A DNA stretch of 64,000 nucleotides from Acidobacteriota bacterium (GTDB lineage: Bacteria; Acidobacteriota; Terriglobia; Terriglobales; Acidobacteriaceae), in the NCBI GenBank assembly GCA_021778845.1, contig JAJYBU010000014.1, positions 34,801 to 98,800 on the forward strand. The letters are read 5' to 3'. The translations under genes and the position numbers were made by a program. Under the pieces are notes generated by a model. The model was not told where the DNA came from. It searched no databases and was given only the letters and a program-made list of their open reading frames with translations. Shown here piece after piece: positions 35,879 to 46,264 of the stretch (position 1 is the first letter of the stretch; every line of letters starts with the position of its first letter).

Positions 35879-37348
35879 CTAAGAGGCGACAGGAACGGGT
35901 GAAGCATTGGATTCGGTGCTGCGCGGCGCAGCGGAGGGCTGCTGCATAATTTTTTTGGCAGTATCCATTCCGCTTTGAATGCAATCCGGAATTCCGGAGC
36001 CGCGGAATGCTGCGCCTGCGAGAAAGAGCCCTGGATGCGCTTCGACTGCGCGATCGATCTCATCAACCAGCACGCTGTGGCCGACGTTATATTGCGGGTT
36101 GGATTTCTTCCAGCGATAGGCCCGGGCCAGTACCGGCGTTGCGGTGATGCCCATGATCTCGCGCAGCTCCTGCCGCGCCATATTGATCAGCATCGCCTCA
36201 TCCTGCTCGACCAGATCTTCCGTGAGCGCGCCGCCGATGAAGACGCGCATCAGCACACAGTCGTCGGGCGCACGATGGTTGAACTTCGTGGAAGACCACG
36301 AGCACGCGTTGATCTTGCGACCTTCTGCGGCGGGCACGATGAAGCCAAAGCCGTTCAGAGCGCAGGTTAGTTCACTGCGCCGAAACGCCAGCGACACCGT
36401 CGAGGTGGAAACATAGCGGATGGCGCGCAGCCTGCCAGCCAGTGCGGGATCGAGCTGCTGAACGATGTCCGCAGTCACATACGCGGGCGTGGCGAAGACG
36501 ACATTGTCGGCCAGAATGGACGACCCATCGGACAGATGGATGCTGTACTGATTGCCTTCCATGGTGAGCGATTGCACGCGGCAGTTGAGCCTCACCTGCT
36601 GCGGATTGAGCCGCGCCGCAATAGCGTCAGGAAGCTGCTGGAGGCCGCCGGAGAGCGTCGTGAACATCGCCGGAGGCTTGGCCGTTGACGTCTTCGCTGC
36701 CTTGGACGCCTGGCCTGCCTGCGCCTTCTTCCGCTTCATCATGCCAAGCACCAGGCTGCGGTGAGTCTTCTCCATGTCCGCAAATATCGGGAAGGTGCTG
36801 CGCAGGCTGAGGCGCTCGGGATCGCCGGCGTGGATGCCGGCCATCAGCGGTCCGGCGATCTTGTCCAGCAACTCCTGCCCCATGCGCCGGCGAACAAAGC
36901 TCGCGAGGCTCTCGTCAGGGTCGGATTCGTTTCTTCCTACGAAGATCTCGAGGCCCATGCGCAGCTTGCCTGGCCACGAGATCAATCCCGACCGCAGGAT
37001 GGGAAGGATCATCGTCGGCGCCATCAACATCATGCCCTCAGGCATCGGATGCAGGCGGCCACGGTTCAGAACATAGGTGGACGGCGTCGCGGTATGGTTG
37101 GAGCCGATGATCTGGTCGCCCAGCCCAAGCTCGCGGCAGAGGTCCACCGCTGCGCGCTTCTGCGTGAGGAACGAATCGGGGCCACCTTCGATCAGGAACC
37201 CGTCAGCGGAGTCGGTCGTGATCTTGCCGCCGAGATGGCCGGAGCTCTCCAGTAACTCATAGTTGGCAACCGAGCCTGCGGAAGTTTGAAGGGCATACGC
37301 GGTCGCAAGACCCGAGATTCCTCCGCCGATGACGACTGTCTTCCTCAT
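35879..37348 (-). CDS. hemY: Protoporphyrinogen/coproporphyrinogen oxidase, HemY type
   Basis: About 489 residues (named hemG in some newer schemes). FAD-dependent oxidation of protoporphyrinogen IX or coproporphyrinogen III in heme synthesis. The dinucleotide-binding start is KTVVIGGGISGLATAYAL with the second Gly pair in SGHLGGK. The family stretch FLIEGGPDSFLTQKRAAVDLC and the C-terminal FAD motif GLFLAGAAFRGSGIPDCIQSG are present. ATG 37348 is preferred to the GTG one codon earlier. A Lys/Ala-rich insert (about 200-222, MMKRKKAQAGQASKAAKTST) is unusual. First gene of an operon with the radical SAM gene. Upstream are a structured leader and a perfect CRP-type site. Heme demand of the nearby cytochromes makes coregulation sensible. 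Confidence 0.92.
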   Translation of the reverse strand: MRKTVVIGGGISGLATAYALQTSAGSVANYELLESSGHLGGKITTDSADGFLIEGGPDSFLTQKRAAVDLCRELGLGDQIIGSNHTATPSTYVLNRGRLHPMPEGMMLMAPTMILPILRSGLISWPGKLRMGLEIFVGRNESDPDESLASFVRRRMGQELLDKIAGPLMAGIHAGDPERLSLRSTFPIFADMEKTHRSLVLGMMKRKKAQAGQASKAAKTSTAKPPAMFTTLSGGLQQLPDAIAARLNPQQVRLNCRVQSLTMEGNQYSIHLSDGSSILADNVVFATPAYVTADIVQQLDPALAGRLRAIRYVSTSTVSLAFRRSELTCALNGFGFIVPAAEGRKINACSWSSTKFNHRAPDDCVLMRVFIGGALTEDLVEQDEAMLINMARQELREIMGITATPVLARAYRWKKSNPQYNVGHSVLVDEIDRAVEAHPGLFLAGAAFRGSGIPDCIQSGMDTAKKIMQQPSAAPRSTESNASPVPVAS

Positions 37349-37365
37349 CACGCTGTCACACTTCT

Positions 37366-37432
37366 AGTCAGCATTCTGACTCCTGGGAGATAGGCTCGCC
37401 CGTTGCGCGAGCCTGTGAGTTCGTCATCTCCC
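37366..37432 (-). promoter_or_regulatory. Structured 5' leader candidate of hemY
   Basis: On the minus strand, GGGAGAT...ATCTCCC encloses a second stem AGGCTCGC...GCGAGCCT (8 bp, 7-nt loop), and a third stem AGTCAG-AATG-CTGACT follows immediately before the start region. The third stem overlaps an AGGAG that could act in translation initiation. It matches no riboswitch class that I recognise. Confidence 0.45.
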
Positions 37433-37461
37433 TAAGGGTATCGGGGGATGAATATCCTCAC

Positions 37462-37477
37462 TGTGACTCGAATCACA
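37462..37477. promoter_or_regulatory. CRP-type site TGTGACTCGAATCACA
   Basis: Perfect TGTGA-N6-TCACA, 114 bp upstream of the hemY ATG. Confidence 0.72.
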
Positions 37478-37635
37478 GAACCGCAGCAACGGCTGTGCGG
37501 GACGCACCATGAGGCCGTCCACCTGATGGGGAAACCCGGCTCTTTCTCGACCGTAAACTCATTGCAAGCGACGGTCAAGGATGGCCCGTAGCACCATTTT
37601 GGGTAGATTGCCCCAGGGCACGCCGGGCTTAAATC

Positions 37636-37674
37636 AGTTGCAGCAGGTAGCGTGAGCCGCCACCTGCTGCAACT
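37636..37674 (-). terminator. Terminator hairpin downstream of the porin gene
   Basis: AGTTGCAGCAGGT and ACCTGCTGCAACT form a perfect 13-bp stem with a 13-nt loop, 45 bp past the porin stop on the minus strand. Confidence 0.65.
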
Positions 37675-37719
37675 TGTCGATACGGCTTGTGTCCGCATGA
37701 ACTTCGTGCGGTCGCAAGG

Positions 37720-39579
37720 TTAGAAGGTGAAGATCGGGCCACCCTCTTCGCGGACGTCGTTCCACTCGCGGGAGGGAACGCCACGGAAGAGTGGCAACGG
37801 CTCTTCGGGGTTGGCATGCGTGGTGTAGAGCGACTGCTCGTAGGAGAAGGCCAGCCAACGATTCAACTTATAGTTGAGCGTGCCAATCGCCATGGTGCTG
37901 TAGCGGCGATTTCCCTTGAGCGTAACCTCATCCAGATCGCGCGTCTTGGCCTGGTCCACGCCGTAGGTGGCATACAGCGACCAGCCGGCGTTGCGGCCTG
38001 CCGGATCGGCGTTGAAGATGCGCGAGAGCGGAAGGCCTAGCTGTGCGAACCCGCCTTCGGAACGGACCGGGCGCTGTGGTGCGGTCACCTGCACTCCACC
38101 GGCAGTGGTGCCGAAGATCACATTCGAGGCACCGTCTTCCGAGGGGACCACAACCGTATTGGTGAGACCTTTGGTGTCGTTGTAGAAGGAATATAGCTGG
38201 CCGGCGAAGAAGTATCTCAGGTCAGCGCCGCTGTAGAATTTGCCGACGAGTGTGAACCACCTCGAAGGCAGTTGCCATTCAAAGTCCCAACCATCCTGCT
38301 TGCTACCCGCTTCAACGCCTGTGCTGAAGGTCGTGGCATACGCAGTGGGAACCCCAGATGCCAGGACGATAGCAGCACGCCGGCCTTCAAAGCCGCTGAA
38401 GATAAGCTGTGCCGGGGGCACACCCTTGGCATGGTCCAACTGCCATTGCAACACAAGCCTTCCCTGGTACTCGGGACGATTCGAGTCGGGGCCCTGGCGT
38501 TCGCCATAGCCCAGTTGCTGTGCAACGTTGGCCGGTGGAAGGCCCGAGAACGGCATATCGAAGGCGAACTCTGGCGTGATCGACAGGCCGCCCATCTTGT
38601 GCGTGAAGCCAGCGCGCATCTGTGGGTCGCGCTCATACATCGAGCCAAACGCTACACCCAGTCCTGTCGTTTCGAGAATGTTCGGCAGCGTGGAGGATCC
38701 GTAGGTGGTCCAGTCCTGCCCAAACACAGCGGAGAAAGTGTTGTTGGCATTGAAGTGGTAGTCCATGCGCACATAGGCCAGCCGGAGCCCAGGATTACTG
38801 GAACGCAGACTGGATAGATTGCGGTTATCAGACCGGTTGAAGTTGCCTTCGAAATCCATCTCGATCTTGCCGGTAACAACCCATTTGGGGTTGTGGTCAA
38901 ACCATTGGAAGTTGGCGCCGAACCGGGTGCTGCGGGCCTTGACATGAAACTCAGGAGACCCGTTCGGCCCCGTGTCGGTCAGAAACCCGGGAAGCGGAAA
39001 GTCGTCTCCGTTGGGAGAGGAACTGTCCTCATCGAAGGTTGCTTTGATAAAGCCATAGGGGGTAATTCCAACCCCGTCGGCCTTGAACGCCGGATGCTCG
39101 TCAATTTGCAGGCCGCCGATGGGAAAGACGCGAATCGGCGACAGCGCTTCATTGACTGTTGTGGACGGAACTCTCTCCACAAAGCTGGGTGCGCCGGGTT
39201 CAGTGGCGTACGGGGGCTCCTCGGGGTTCAGCCAGGTGGTGGCGGCAGAGGGGTGCTGGGTTTCGGCCTGCACTTCGGGTACAGACGAGATAGCTGCCGG
39301 ACTAGGCAGTGCCGGCGCGGGGGACGCAGCCGGAACGGGAACTCCCGCCTTCTGCCCAGTCAACTGGTTGTATTCATCCTGGGAGATCACGCCCCGGCGA
39401 AGCAGAATGTCGGCTAGTTTCTGATTCGACTGATCGGTGGACGCCGCTGGCGACGCACTCTGCGCCGCCGTGCCGCTGGATGGGCTGCCCGGCTGTTGCG
39501 CCAGGGCAGGCGCCAAGGCAGGTGTGAGCAAAGCCATGCCCAGGCTCACCCATAGGATTTGAATCTTTTTTTGCATCAT
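37720..39579 (-). CDS. Outer-membrane porin-like protein (DcaP-like) with N-terminal SHOCT-like helix
   Basis: 619 residues. A signal peptide (LWVSLGMALLTPALAPALAQ) is followed by an Ala/Pro/Ser linker carrying a short helical module LADILLRRGVISQDEYNQLTG, common in periplasmic parts of porins. From about residue 165 the chain reads as a beta-barrel (GITPYGFIKATFDEDSSSPN; RFGANFQWFDHNPKWVVTGK) and ends with FTF. The DcaP-like label is based on overall plan (linker plus 16-strand-like barrel) and is tentative; the substrate is unknown. It stands alone between two terminator-like inverted repeats and is carried on the same strand as hemY and the CoA-transferase. Confidence 0.75.
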   Translation of the reverse strand: MMQKKIQILWVSLGMALLTPALAPALAQQPGSPSSGTAAQSASPAASTDQSNQKLADILLRRGVISQDEYNQLTGQKAGVPVPAASPAPALPSPAAISSVPEVQAETQHPSAATTWLNPEEPPYATEPGAPSFVERVPSTTVNEALSPIRVFPIGGLQIDEHPAFKADGVGITPYGFIKATFDEDSSSPNGDDFPLPGFLTDTGPNGSPEFHVKARSTRFGANFQWFDHNPKWVVTGKIEMDFEGNFNRSDNRNLSSLRSSNPGLRLAYVRMDYHFNANNTFSAVFGQDWTTYGSSTLPNILETTGLGVAFGSMYERDPQMRAGFTHKMGGLSITPEFAFDMPFSGLPPANVAQQLGYGERQGPDSNRPEYQGRLVLQWQLDHAKGVPPAQLIFSGFEGRRAAIVLASGVPTAYATTFSTGVEAGSKQDGWDFEWQLPSRWFTLVGKFYSGADLRYFFAGQLYSFYNDTKGLTNTVVVPSEDGASNVIFGTTAGGVQVTAPQRPVRSEGGFAQLGLPLSRIFNADPAGRNAGWSLYATYGVDQAKTRDLDEVTLKGNRRYSTMAIGTLNYKLNRWLAFSYEQSLYTTHANPEEPLPLFRGVPSREWNDVREEGGPIFTF

Positions 39580-39618
39580 AAGCCTCCGTTGAAAATGTTT
39601 TGCTGAATGAAGTGCAAC

Positions 39619-39698
39619 CCACCCGCGCAGGCGGTTGGCGTAGCCATTGGCTCAAGTGGTCAGAACTCTCTCTGGCGATGGGCCTGCTGCGCGGGTGG
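39619..39698. repeat. Imperfect inverted repeat between porin and CoA-transferase genes
   Basis: CCACCCGCGCAGGC and GCCTGCTGCGCGGGTGG pair with one 3-nt bulge over a roughly 50-nt loop. It lies just past the CoA-transferase stop on the minus strand and could act as its terminator. Confidence 0.4.
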
Positions 39699-39728
39699 AG
39701 TGGTCAACACTGGTTCGAAATGCCTTTC

Positions 39729-41249
39729 CTAGGCCAACATGCTCCCCGTGCGCAGGAACCGGCTGTGCCACGACAAGGACTCGTCGAGAAGGTGAGGAGT
39801 ATGTTTGCCCGGTGCCAGCTTTTCTGCGCGGTTGTAGTAGTCGCGCAACGCCGGACGGAAGTCGGGGTGCGAGCAGTTCTCAATGATGAGTTGTGCACGC
39901 TGCTTAGGTGAACGTCCGCGCAGGTCTGCCAGCCCCTGATCGGTGACCATGACCTGGAGATCGTGTTCGGTGTGATCGACGTGCGACACCATCGGGACGA
40001 TCGTCGAGATAGCCCCGCCCTTGGCCGTCGATGGCGCCATCATGAACGAGATACAGGCATTGCGCGTGAAATCGCCCGAGCCGCCAATCCCGTTTTGCAT
40101 GCTACAGCCCATCATGTGTGTCGAGTTGACGTTGCCGTAGATATCGCCTTCGATCATGGCGTTCATGGACAGCACGCCAAGCCGGCGGATGATCTCAGGG
40201 TTGTTCGAGATCTCCTGCTGACGGATCACAATCTGGTTCCGGTAGCTGCCAATCCTCGGCATGATCTTCTCGATACCCTCCGGGCTCAGCGAGAAGGCCG
40301 TGGCCGAGAGACTGGCCAGCTTGCCCTTGTCGAGCAGATGCACCATGCCATCCTGAATGACCTCCGTGTAGGCGGTCATACCCTCAAAAGGCGCGGCCTC
40401 CAACGCGAAGAGCACTGCGTTGGCAATATTGCCTACGCCGGATTGCAACGGGAACAGCGTCGAGGGCATGTGGCCCTTCTTCACCTCCGACTCCAGGAAG
40501 TTGATGATGTGGCCGGCAATCTTGCGCGAGGCTTCGTCGGGCGCCTTGAACGGGCTGGCGCGGTCTCCGATGTCCGTACAGACCACCGCAATCACCTTCT
40601 CCATCGGCACTTTCAGATACGGAGTTCCAATCCTCTGGTCAGATCTGACCAGTGGAATAGGCGTGCGGTTGGGCGGAATTCCGAGTCCGTAGTAGACATC
40701 GTGCATCCCTTCCAGTTCCAGAGGCTGGTCGGAGTTGACCTCCAGGATGATCTTGTCGGCCCGGTTAATCCAGGTCGTGTTGTTCCCCATCGAAGAACTG
40801 GGAACGACGCGTCCATCCTCCAGAATGGCGGTCACCTCAATGATCGCCGTATCCATTTTTCCGAGGAACCCATAGTCCACCAACTGCGCCACGTGGCTGA
40901 GGTGAATGTCCATATAATTCGCGTCGCCGTTGTTGATGCGCTTGCGCATCTCGCCATCGCCGTTGTACGGCAGGCGCAGATTGACGCCGTCCACGATCGC
41001 GAGGGCGCCATCCAGTTCCGGGCCGGTAGAGGCACCCGTAAAGACGCTCACCTTGAAACCCTGCCCTTTCTCGTTGGCTGCCGTAATGCGCTCTGCCAAC
41101 GCCGTCGGCACAGCCTTGGGATATCCCGATCCCGTAAAACCACTCATGCCGAGTATGGATCCGGGCTGGATCAGAGCGGCAGCCTCTTCCGCACTCATCA
41201 CCAGCTTGGCGAGAGTGGAGTTCAATATTCTGGAGCTTGTCGCGGCCAT
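39729..41249 (-). CDS. Succinyl-CoA:acetate CoA-transferase (acetyl-CoA hydrolase/transferase family, AarC/Cat1 type)
   Basis: 506 residues. Transfers CoA from succinyl-CoA to acetate, giving succinate and acetyl-CoA, and can replace succinyl-CoA synthetase in the TCA cycle. Family features: GFTGSGYPKAVPTALAERI, FTGASTGPELDGAL, the GVGNIANAV loop, and the catalytic Glu in AYTEVIQDGMVHLL. The acetate/succinate-specific subfamily is suggested by overall similarity to AarC/Cat1 (GMHDVYYGLGIPPNRTPIPL), not proven. It lies downstream of citrate synthase on the same strand (160-bp gap), echoing the aarA/aarC association of acetic acid bacteria. Confidence 0.9.
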   Translation of the reverse strand: MAATSSRILNSTLAKLVMSAEEAAALIQPGSILGMSGFTGSGYPKAVPTALAERITAANEKGQGFKVSVFTGASTGPELDGALAIVDGVNLRLPYNGDGEMRKRINNGDANYMDIHLSHVAQLVDYGFLGKMDTAIIEVTAILEDGRVVPSSSMGNNTTWINRADKIILEVNSDQPLELEGMHDVYYGLGIPPNRTPIPLVRSDQRIGTPYLKVPMEKVIAVVCTDIGDRASPFKAPDEASRKIAGHIINFLESEVKKGHMPSTLFPLQSGVGNIANAVLFALEAAPFEGMTAYTEVIQDGMVHLLDKGKLASLSATAFSLSPEGIEKIMPRIGSYRNQIVIRQQEISNNPEIIRRLGVLSMNAMIEGDIYGNVNSTHMMGCSMQNGIGGSGDFTRNACISFMMAPSTAKGGAISTIVPMVSHVDHTEHDLQVMVTDQGLADLRGRSPKQRAQLIIENCSHPDFRPALRDYYNRAEKLAPGKHTPHLLDESLSWHSRFLRTGSMLA

Positions 41250-41409
41250 GGAGAATTACCTTCCTTTTTCTATGTAGTTGCAATGTGGTCGTGCTGGTTC
41301 AGAACTGCCTTGCCCGATCAATATCCCGAAGCGGCCTACCGCCATGAGGTTCCACGACAGCAGGCCGCCCGGAAAGATGCTGGAGATACAGCATCTCGCT
41401 TGCTTCGAG

Positions 41410-42729
41410 TTAGTGCGTGGAAACCAGAGCCTCTTCCGTTCTTGCTCCGTAGGTATAGGAATCGGGCAGCGGCCTCTGGTCGTAGCCGATGTATACCTGC
41501 CGCGGCCGAGCGATCTTCTGCTCGGGATCATTGATCAACTCCTGCCACTGTGCGAGCCAGCCGACTGCACGCGGTATCGCAAACAGTACGGTGAACATCT
41601 TGGGCTCGAGTCCCATCGCTTCGTAGATGATGCCGGAGTAGAAGTCGACATTCGGGTAGAGTTTGCGGGAGATGAAGTAGTCATCGCTGAGGGCGATCCG
41701 CTCCAACTCCATGGCCAGGTCGATCTTCTTGTTCCGGCCTGTGATCTCGAAGACCGACTCTGCCGTCTTCTTGATCATGCGGGCGCGTGGATCGTAGTTC
41801 TTATACACACGATGCCCGAAGCCCATCAGCTTCTCCTTGCCTTCCTTCACGCCCTTGATAAAGGCAGGGATGTTTTCCTTGGATCCGATCTCATCGAGCA
41901 TCTTGAGCACTGCTTCATTGGCGCCGCCATGCAGCGGGCCAGCCAGCGCCGCAGCGGCTGCCGCCGTCGACAGGAAGGGATCCGCCTCAGAACTGCCTAC
42001 TGCGCGCATCGCGTTGGTAGAACAGTTCTGCTCATGATCAATATGGAGAATGAACAGCACGTCGAGCGCGCGCGCCAGCACCGGATGCTTCAGGTGCTGC
42101 AGCGGGCTGCGATCCCACATCATGTGCATGAAGTTCTCCGCATAGCCAAGATTCTGCTCGGGAGCAATGTAGTCCAAACCCTTGCTGTGACGATATCCAT
42201 AGGCCGCGATGATCGGAATCTTCCCGATAATCCGGTGAATGCTGTGCATCTGATTCTCGTGGCTGCGCACGTTCTTCGCATCGGGATAGAAGGTCGAAAG
42301 CGCCGCAATGGTGCTGACCAGCATGCCCATGGGATGCGCATCGTAGCGGAAGCCTTCCATGAACTTCTTGATGTTTTCAAAGATGCCCATGTGGATGCGG
42401 ATGGCGGCAAGCCACTCGGCCTCCTGCTCAGGGGTGGGCAGTTCGCCATGGATGACGAGATAGGCCACCTGGGGAAAGGTGCAATGCTCGGCCAGGTCAG
42501 CAATGTCGTACCCGCGATAACGCAGGATGCCCTTGTCTCCGTCGATGAACGTGATCTTGCTCTGGCAGGATGCTGTGTTCATGAAGGCCGGATCATAAGA
42601 CATCATCCCGAAGTCATCAGGGTTTACTTTGATCTTGCGAAGGTCCATCGCTCGGATGGTGTCATGCGTGACCGGAAACGTGTATTGCTTTTCTGTGCGG
42701 TTATCAGTTACTGTAACGGTGTTGTCCAT
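41410..42729 (-). CDS. gltA: Citrate synthase (type II)
   Basis: 439 residues from ATG 42729, preceded by GGGGAG; the longer track start adds 22 unlikely residues. Condenses oxaloacetate and acetyl-CoA. Active-site segments are present: HILHIDHEQNCSTNAMRAVG (His and substrate loop), LAGPLHGGANEAVLKMLDEIG and GFGHRVYKNYDPRARMIKKTA (second catalytic His/Arg region), with the Asp in ALSDDYFISRKLYPNVDFYSG. The N-terminal GlnA-type beta domain (DPAFMNTASCQSKITFIDGD, GILRYRGYDIADLAE) marks the type II, usually hexameric, class. A perfect CRP-type site lies 52 bp upstream. Confidence 0.96.
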   Translation of the reverse strand: MDNTVTVTDNRTEKQYTFPVTHDTIRAMDLRKIKVNPDDFGMMSYDPAFMNTASCQSKITFIDGDKGILRYRGYDIADLAEHCTFPQVAYLVIHGELPTPEQEAEWLAAIRIHMGIFENIKKFMEGFRYDAHPMGMLVSTIAALSTFYPDAKNVRSHENQMHSIHRIIGKIPIIAAYGYRHSKGLDYIAPEQNLGYAENFMHMMWDRSPLQHLKHPVLARALDVLFILHIDHEQNCSTNAMRAVGSSEADPFLSTAAAAAALAGPLHGGANEAVLKMLDEIGSKENIPAFIKGVKEGKEKLMGFGHRVYKNYDPRARMIKKTAESVFEITGRNKKIDLAMELERIALSDDYFISRKLYPNVDFYSGIIYEAMGLEPKMFTVLFAIPRAVGWLAQWQELINDPEQKIARPRQVYIGYDQRPLPDSYTYGARTEEALVSTH

Positions 42730-43390
42730 TAGTACTCCCCTTCGATTGGTAAACAATCTTCCTCTGTCATAATTGTTGGCTGTGATGGTGGTCACAGTTG
42801 ATATTCAATTCAAGTGCTAAAAATACTCGTCTACTCTTACGTATTTATGCAGCAAGCCAAGCTACTCGGCCGCACAACGACCCTGATTTCGTAAAAGAGA
42901 ACGGGCATATTTCGAAATTCAGCGTCTCGCCTGCCCCTAAATTCTCTCCCCGAGAATCTTATGGCAAGTTTCAAAAGATGGCTCGCGGCGCATCCCTGCT
43001 TGGTCGATTACCGAAGCAAGTTCTTCCGGCACACCTCTCCGTTATCCCCTTGTTATGTGCTCTGGAGCGCACGCAACCTACCTTGTTGACAGCATGATGA
43101 ACGGCGAGACTACCGATCCCGCACTTAGCGAGCCGGACACATGGCAAAAAGAAATATTCAAGATTCGGTACCGGATTTTCTGTGAAGTAGTAACTCGGTA
43201 GAAGCTGATCCAGGAGATAGCCGTATATCGACATGGTCCAGTGTTGATCCAGGCGAATTGTCAAATCAGATCGCTATAATTCTTTGCGATAAGGGCAGTT
43301 CGCGTTGCTCGCAAACAGACCATAGTTATGGATGTTCACGGTGAAGTTACTTTGGCAGAATGCGGCGCGCAGGATGAGGGGAATTAATTT
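42730..43390. other. Divergent intergenic region between gltA and fumC
   Basis: 661 bp, noticeably A/T-richer than the genes. It holds a CRP-type site near gltA (42781), a TATAAT hexamer at 43275-43280 (111 bp before fumC, no good -35 at 17 bp), and an inverted repeat TTTGCGA...TCGCAAA at 43283-43315. The two ~100-residue ORFs on the track here show no coding character. Confidence 0.5.
42781..42796. promoter_or_regulatory. CRP-type site TGTGATGGTGGTCACA
   Basis: Perfect TGTGA-N6-TCACA half sites, 52 bp upstream of the gltA ATG, so close enough to sit at or near the promoter. Confidence 0.75.
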
Positions 43391-44818
<1,428 letters not shown>

Positions 44819-44853
44819 TCGAGCGAAGTCTCAGGTAAATCAAGCAGAACAGA

Positions 44854-44885
44854 GGCGGCCGGGTTGCAGCGGCCGCCTTTCTGTC
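44854..44885 (+). terminator. Rho-independent terminator of fumC
   Basis: GGCGGCC-10 nt-GGCCGCC followed by TTTCTGTCT, 36 bp after the fumC stop. It covers the track start (44864) proposed for the next gene, which argues for a later start there. Confidence 0.8.
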
Positions 44886-44968
44886 TCTCCGCCAACGCCG
44901 TGCAGGCCGCCATGGGTGATGGCAGGAATTCTCTCCGAGATGAACCGGCGCGAAGGCGAAGCGCTAGA

Positions 44969-46177
44969 ATGATGCCACGCATCATGTTCCAGGCCGCACG
45001 ACGACCCAGCATCGCTGCCACTGCGCGACTGCCCCTGGCAGCGGCACTCCTGCTGCTGCCCGCACTCCACCTGCAGGCGGCCGCTCCAGCGCCAAAGTCC
45101 GCGCAGAAACAGACGCTCCAATCCCTCTTTGGGTTCACCGAAGTCGGCATGCTGGATGGTACGGCTTATCGCATCGACGTACCCACGCACTGGAACCACG
45201 CGCTGGTGGTCTTCTACCACGGCTATGCGCAGCAGCCAGTAACCTTCCACCTTGCCGCGCGCCTCACGTCTGAGCAGATGCCATTCTTCGACCGTCACTA
45301 CGCAGTTATCCAGAGCGCCTACTCGACCCCCGGATGGGCCTTGCAACAGGCCTATCCGGAGACTGAATCGTTGCGGCGCTACTTCACAAAGCAACACGGC
45401 CAGCCGACGGCCACCTATGCCGTCGGACGCTCGATGGGCGGTGACCTGGTGGCCATCACGCTCGAACTGAATCCAAAGCCGTATCTCGGCGGGCTCGATC
45501 TCTGCGGGGCTGTCGGCCCGACGTATCAGGCTATGGAGCGGCGCTTCGCCATGCGAGCTGCCTTCGACGCATACTTCCCCGGCGTGATGCCGCCGCTGGT
45601 GCCCGTGCCCACCGGCTATGAAGATAATCACGCAGACTACGATCGTGTGCTCGCCGCCGTGCGCGCCAACCCTGAGGACGCCATGCGCCTGCGCAATCTC
45701 ATGGGCCTCCGGTCCGATCAGGATCTGGCCCACGACATCGCCTATTGGACCTTCGTGATTGGCGACCTGCAACGCCGCGCCGGGGGCAACCCCTTTGACA
45801 ACCGCAACCACATCTACACGGGCACCAGCCTCTCCAGCAGCGCCGGCGATTTCGAGCTCAACGAGACGGTCAAGCGTTACGCAGCGGAGCCACGCGCACG
45901 CGCCTACCTGATGCGCCACTACACGCCGAACGGACACCTGGGCCGCCCCATGCTCGCCCTGCATACCATCTACGACCCCATCGTCGAGCCCAGCCAACTG
46001 GCGCTCTACAACCACCAGGTGCTGGAGGTTGGCTTCGGAGATAACCTCGTCCAGCAGGTCGTCGACCACGAAGGCCACTGCAACTTTACCGAAGACGAAG
46101 TTGGCGACGCCTTCGACGAGATGGTGCGCTGGGCCAACGGCGGACCGCGCCCCACGCCGGGCGTACTGAAGCCCTAG
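44969..46177 (+). CDS. Exported alpha/beta-hydrolase
   Basis: About 402 residues from ATG 44969; ATG 44984 (MFQAARRPSIAATARLPLAA) also gives a good signal peptide and would sit a few bases after a TAGAAT -10-like box. The mature enzyme starts with an oxyanion region VVFYHGYAQQPVTFHL, has the nucleophile elbow AVGRSMGGDLVAI, a probable acid in HTIYDPIVEPSQ and the catalytic His in VDHEGHCNFTEDEV. Periplasmic or secreted hydrolase; the substrate cannot be told. Monocistronic between the fumC terminator and rel. Confidence 0.82.
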   Translation: MMPRIMFQAARRPSIAATARLPLAAALLLLPALHLQAAAPAPKSAQKQTLQSLFGFTEVGMLDGTAYRIDVPTHWNHALVVFYHGYAQQPVTFHLAARLTSEQMPFFDRHYAVIQSAYSTPGWALQQAYPETESLRRYFTKQHGQPTATYAVGRSMGGDLVAITLELNPKPYLGGLDLCGAVGPTYQAMERRFAMRAAFDAYFPGVMPPLVPVPTGYEDNHADYDRVLAAVRANPEDAMRLRNLMGLRSDQDLAHDIAYWTFVIGDLQRRAGGNPFDNRNHIYTGTSLSSSAGDFELNETVKRYAAEPRARAYLMRHYTPNGHLGRPMLALHTIYDPIVEPSQLALYNHQVLEVGFGDNLVQQVVDHEGHCNFTEDEVGDAFDEMVRWANGGPRPTPGVLKP

Positions 46178-46264
46178 CCGCTGGTAGAATCCACCCGCCG
46201 CGCTCCTCAGCGCCCGCCCGGCACCGGTTCACGCCATTCGCTCATGCCGCCCGTATAATAGCGT

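Larger units (their letters stand above)
37352..37719. other. Intergenic region between hemY and the porin gene
   Basis: 368 bp with no gene. From the hemY side it holds a structured leader (37366-37432), a CRP-type site (37462) and, next to the porin stop, a terminator hairpin (37636-37674). The rest shows nothing I can name. Confidence 0.6.

Noticed and set aside
42798-43264. Two ~100-residue ORFs in the gltA-fumC gap
   Set aside because: No ribosome-binding site, no signal peptide or domain, and they overlap regulatory sequence.
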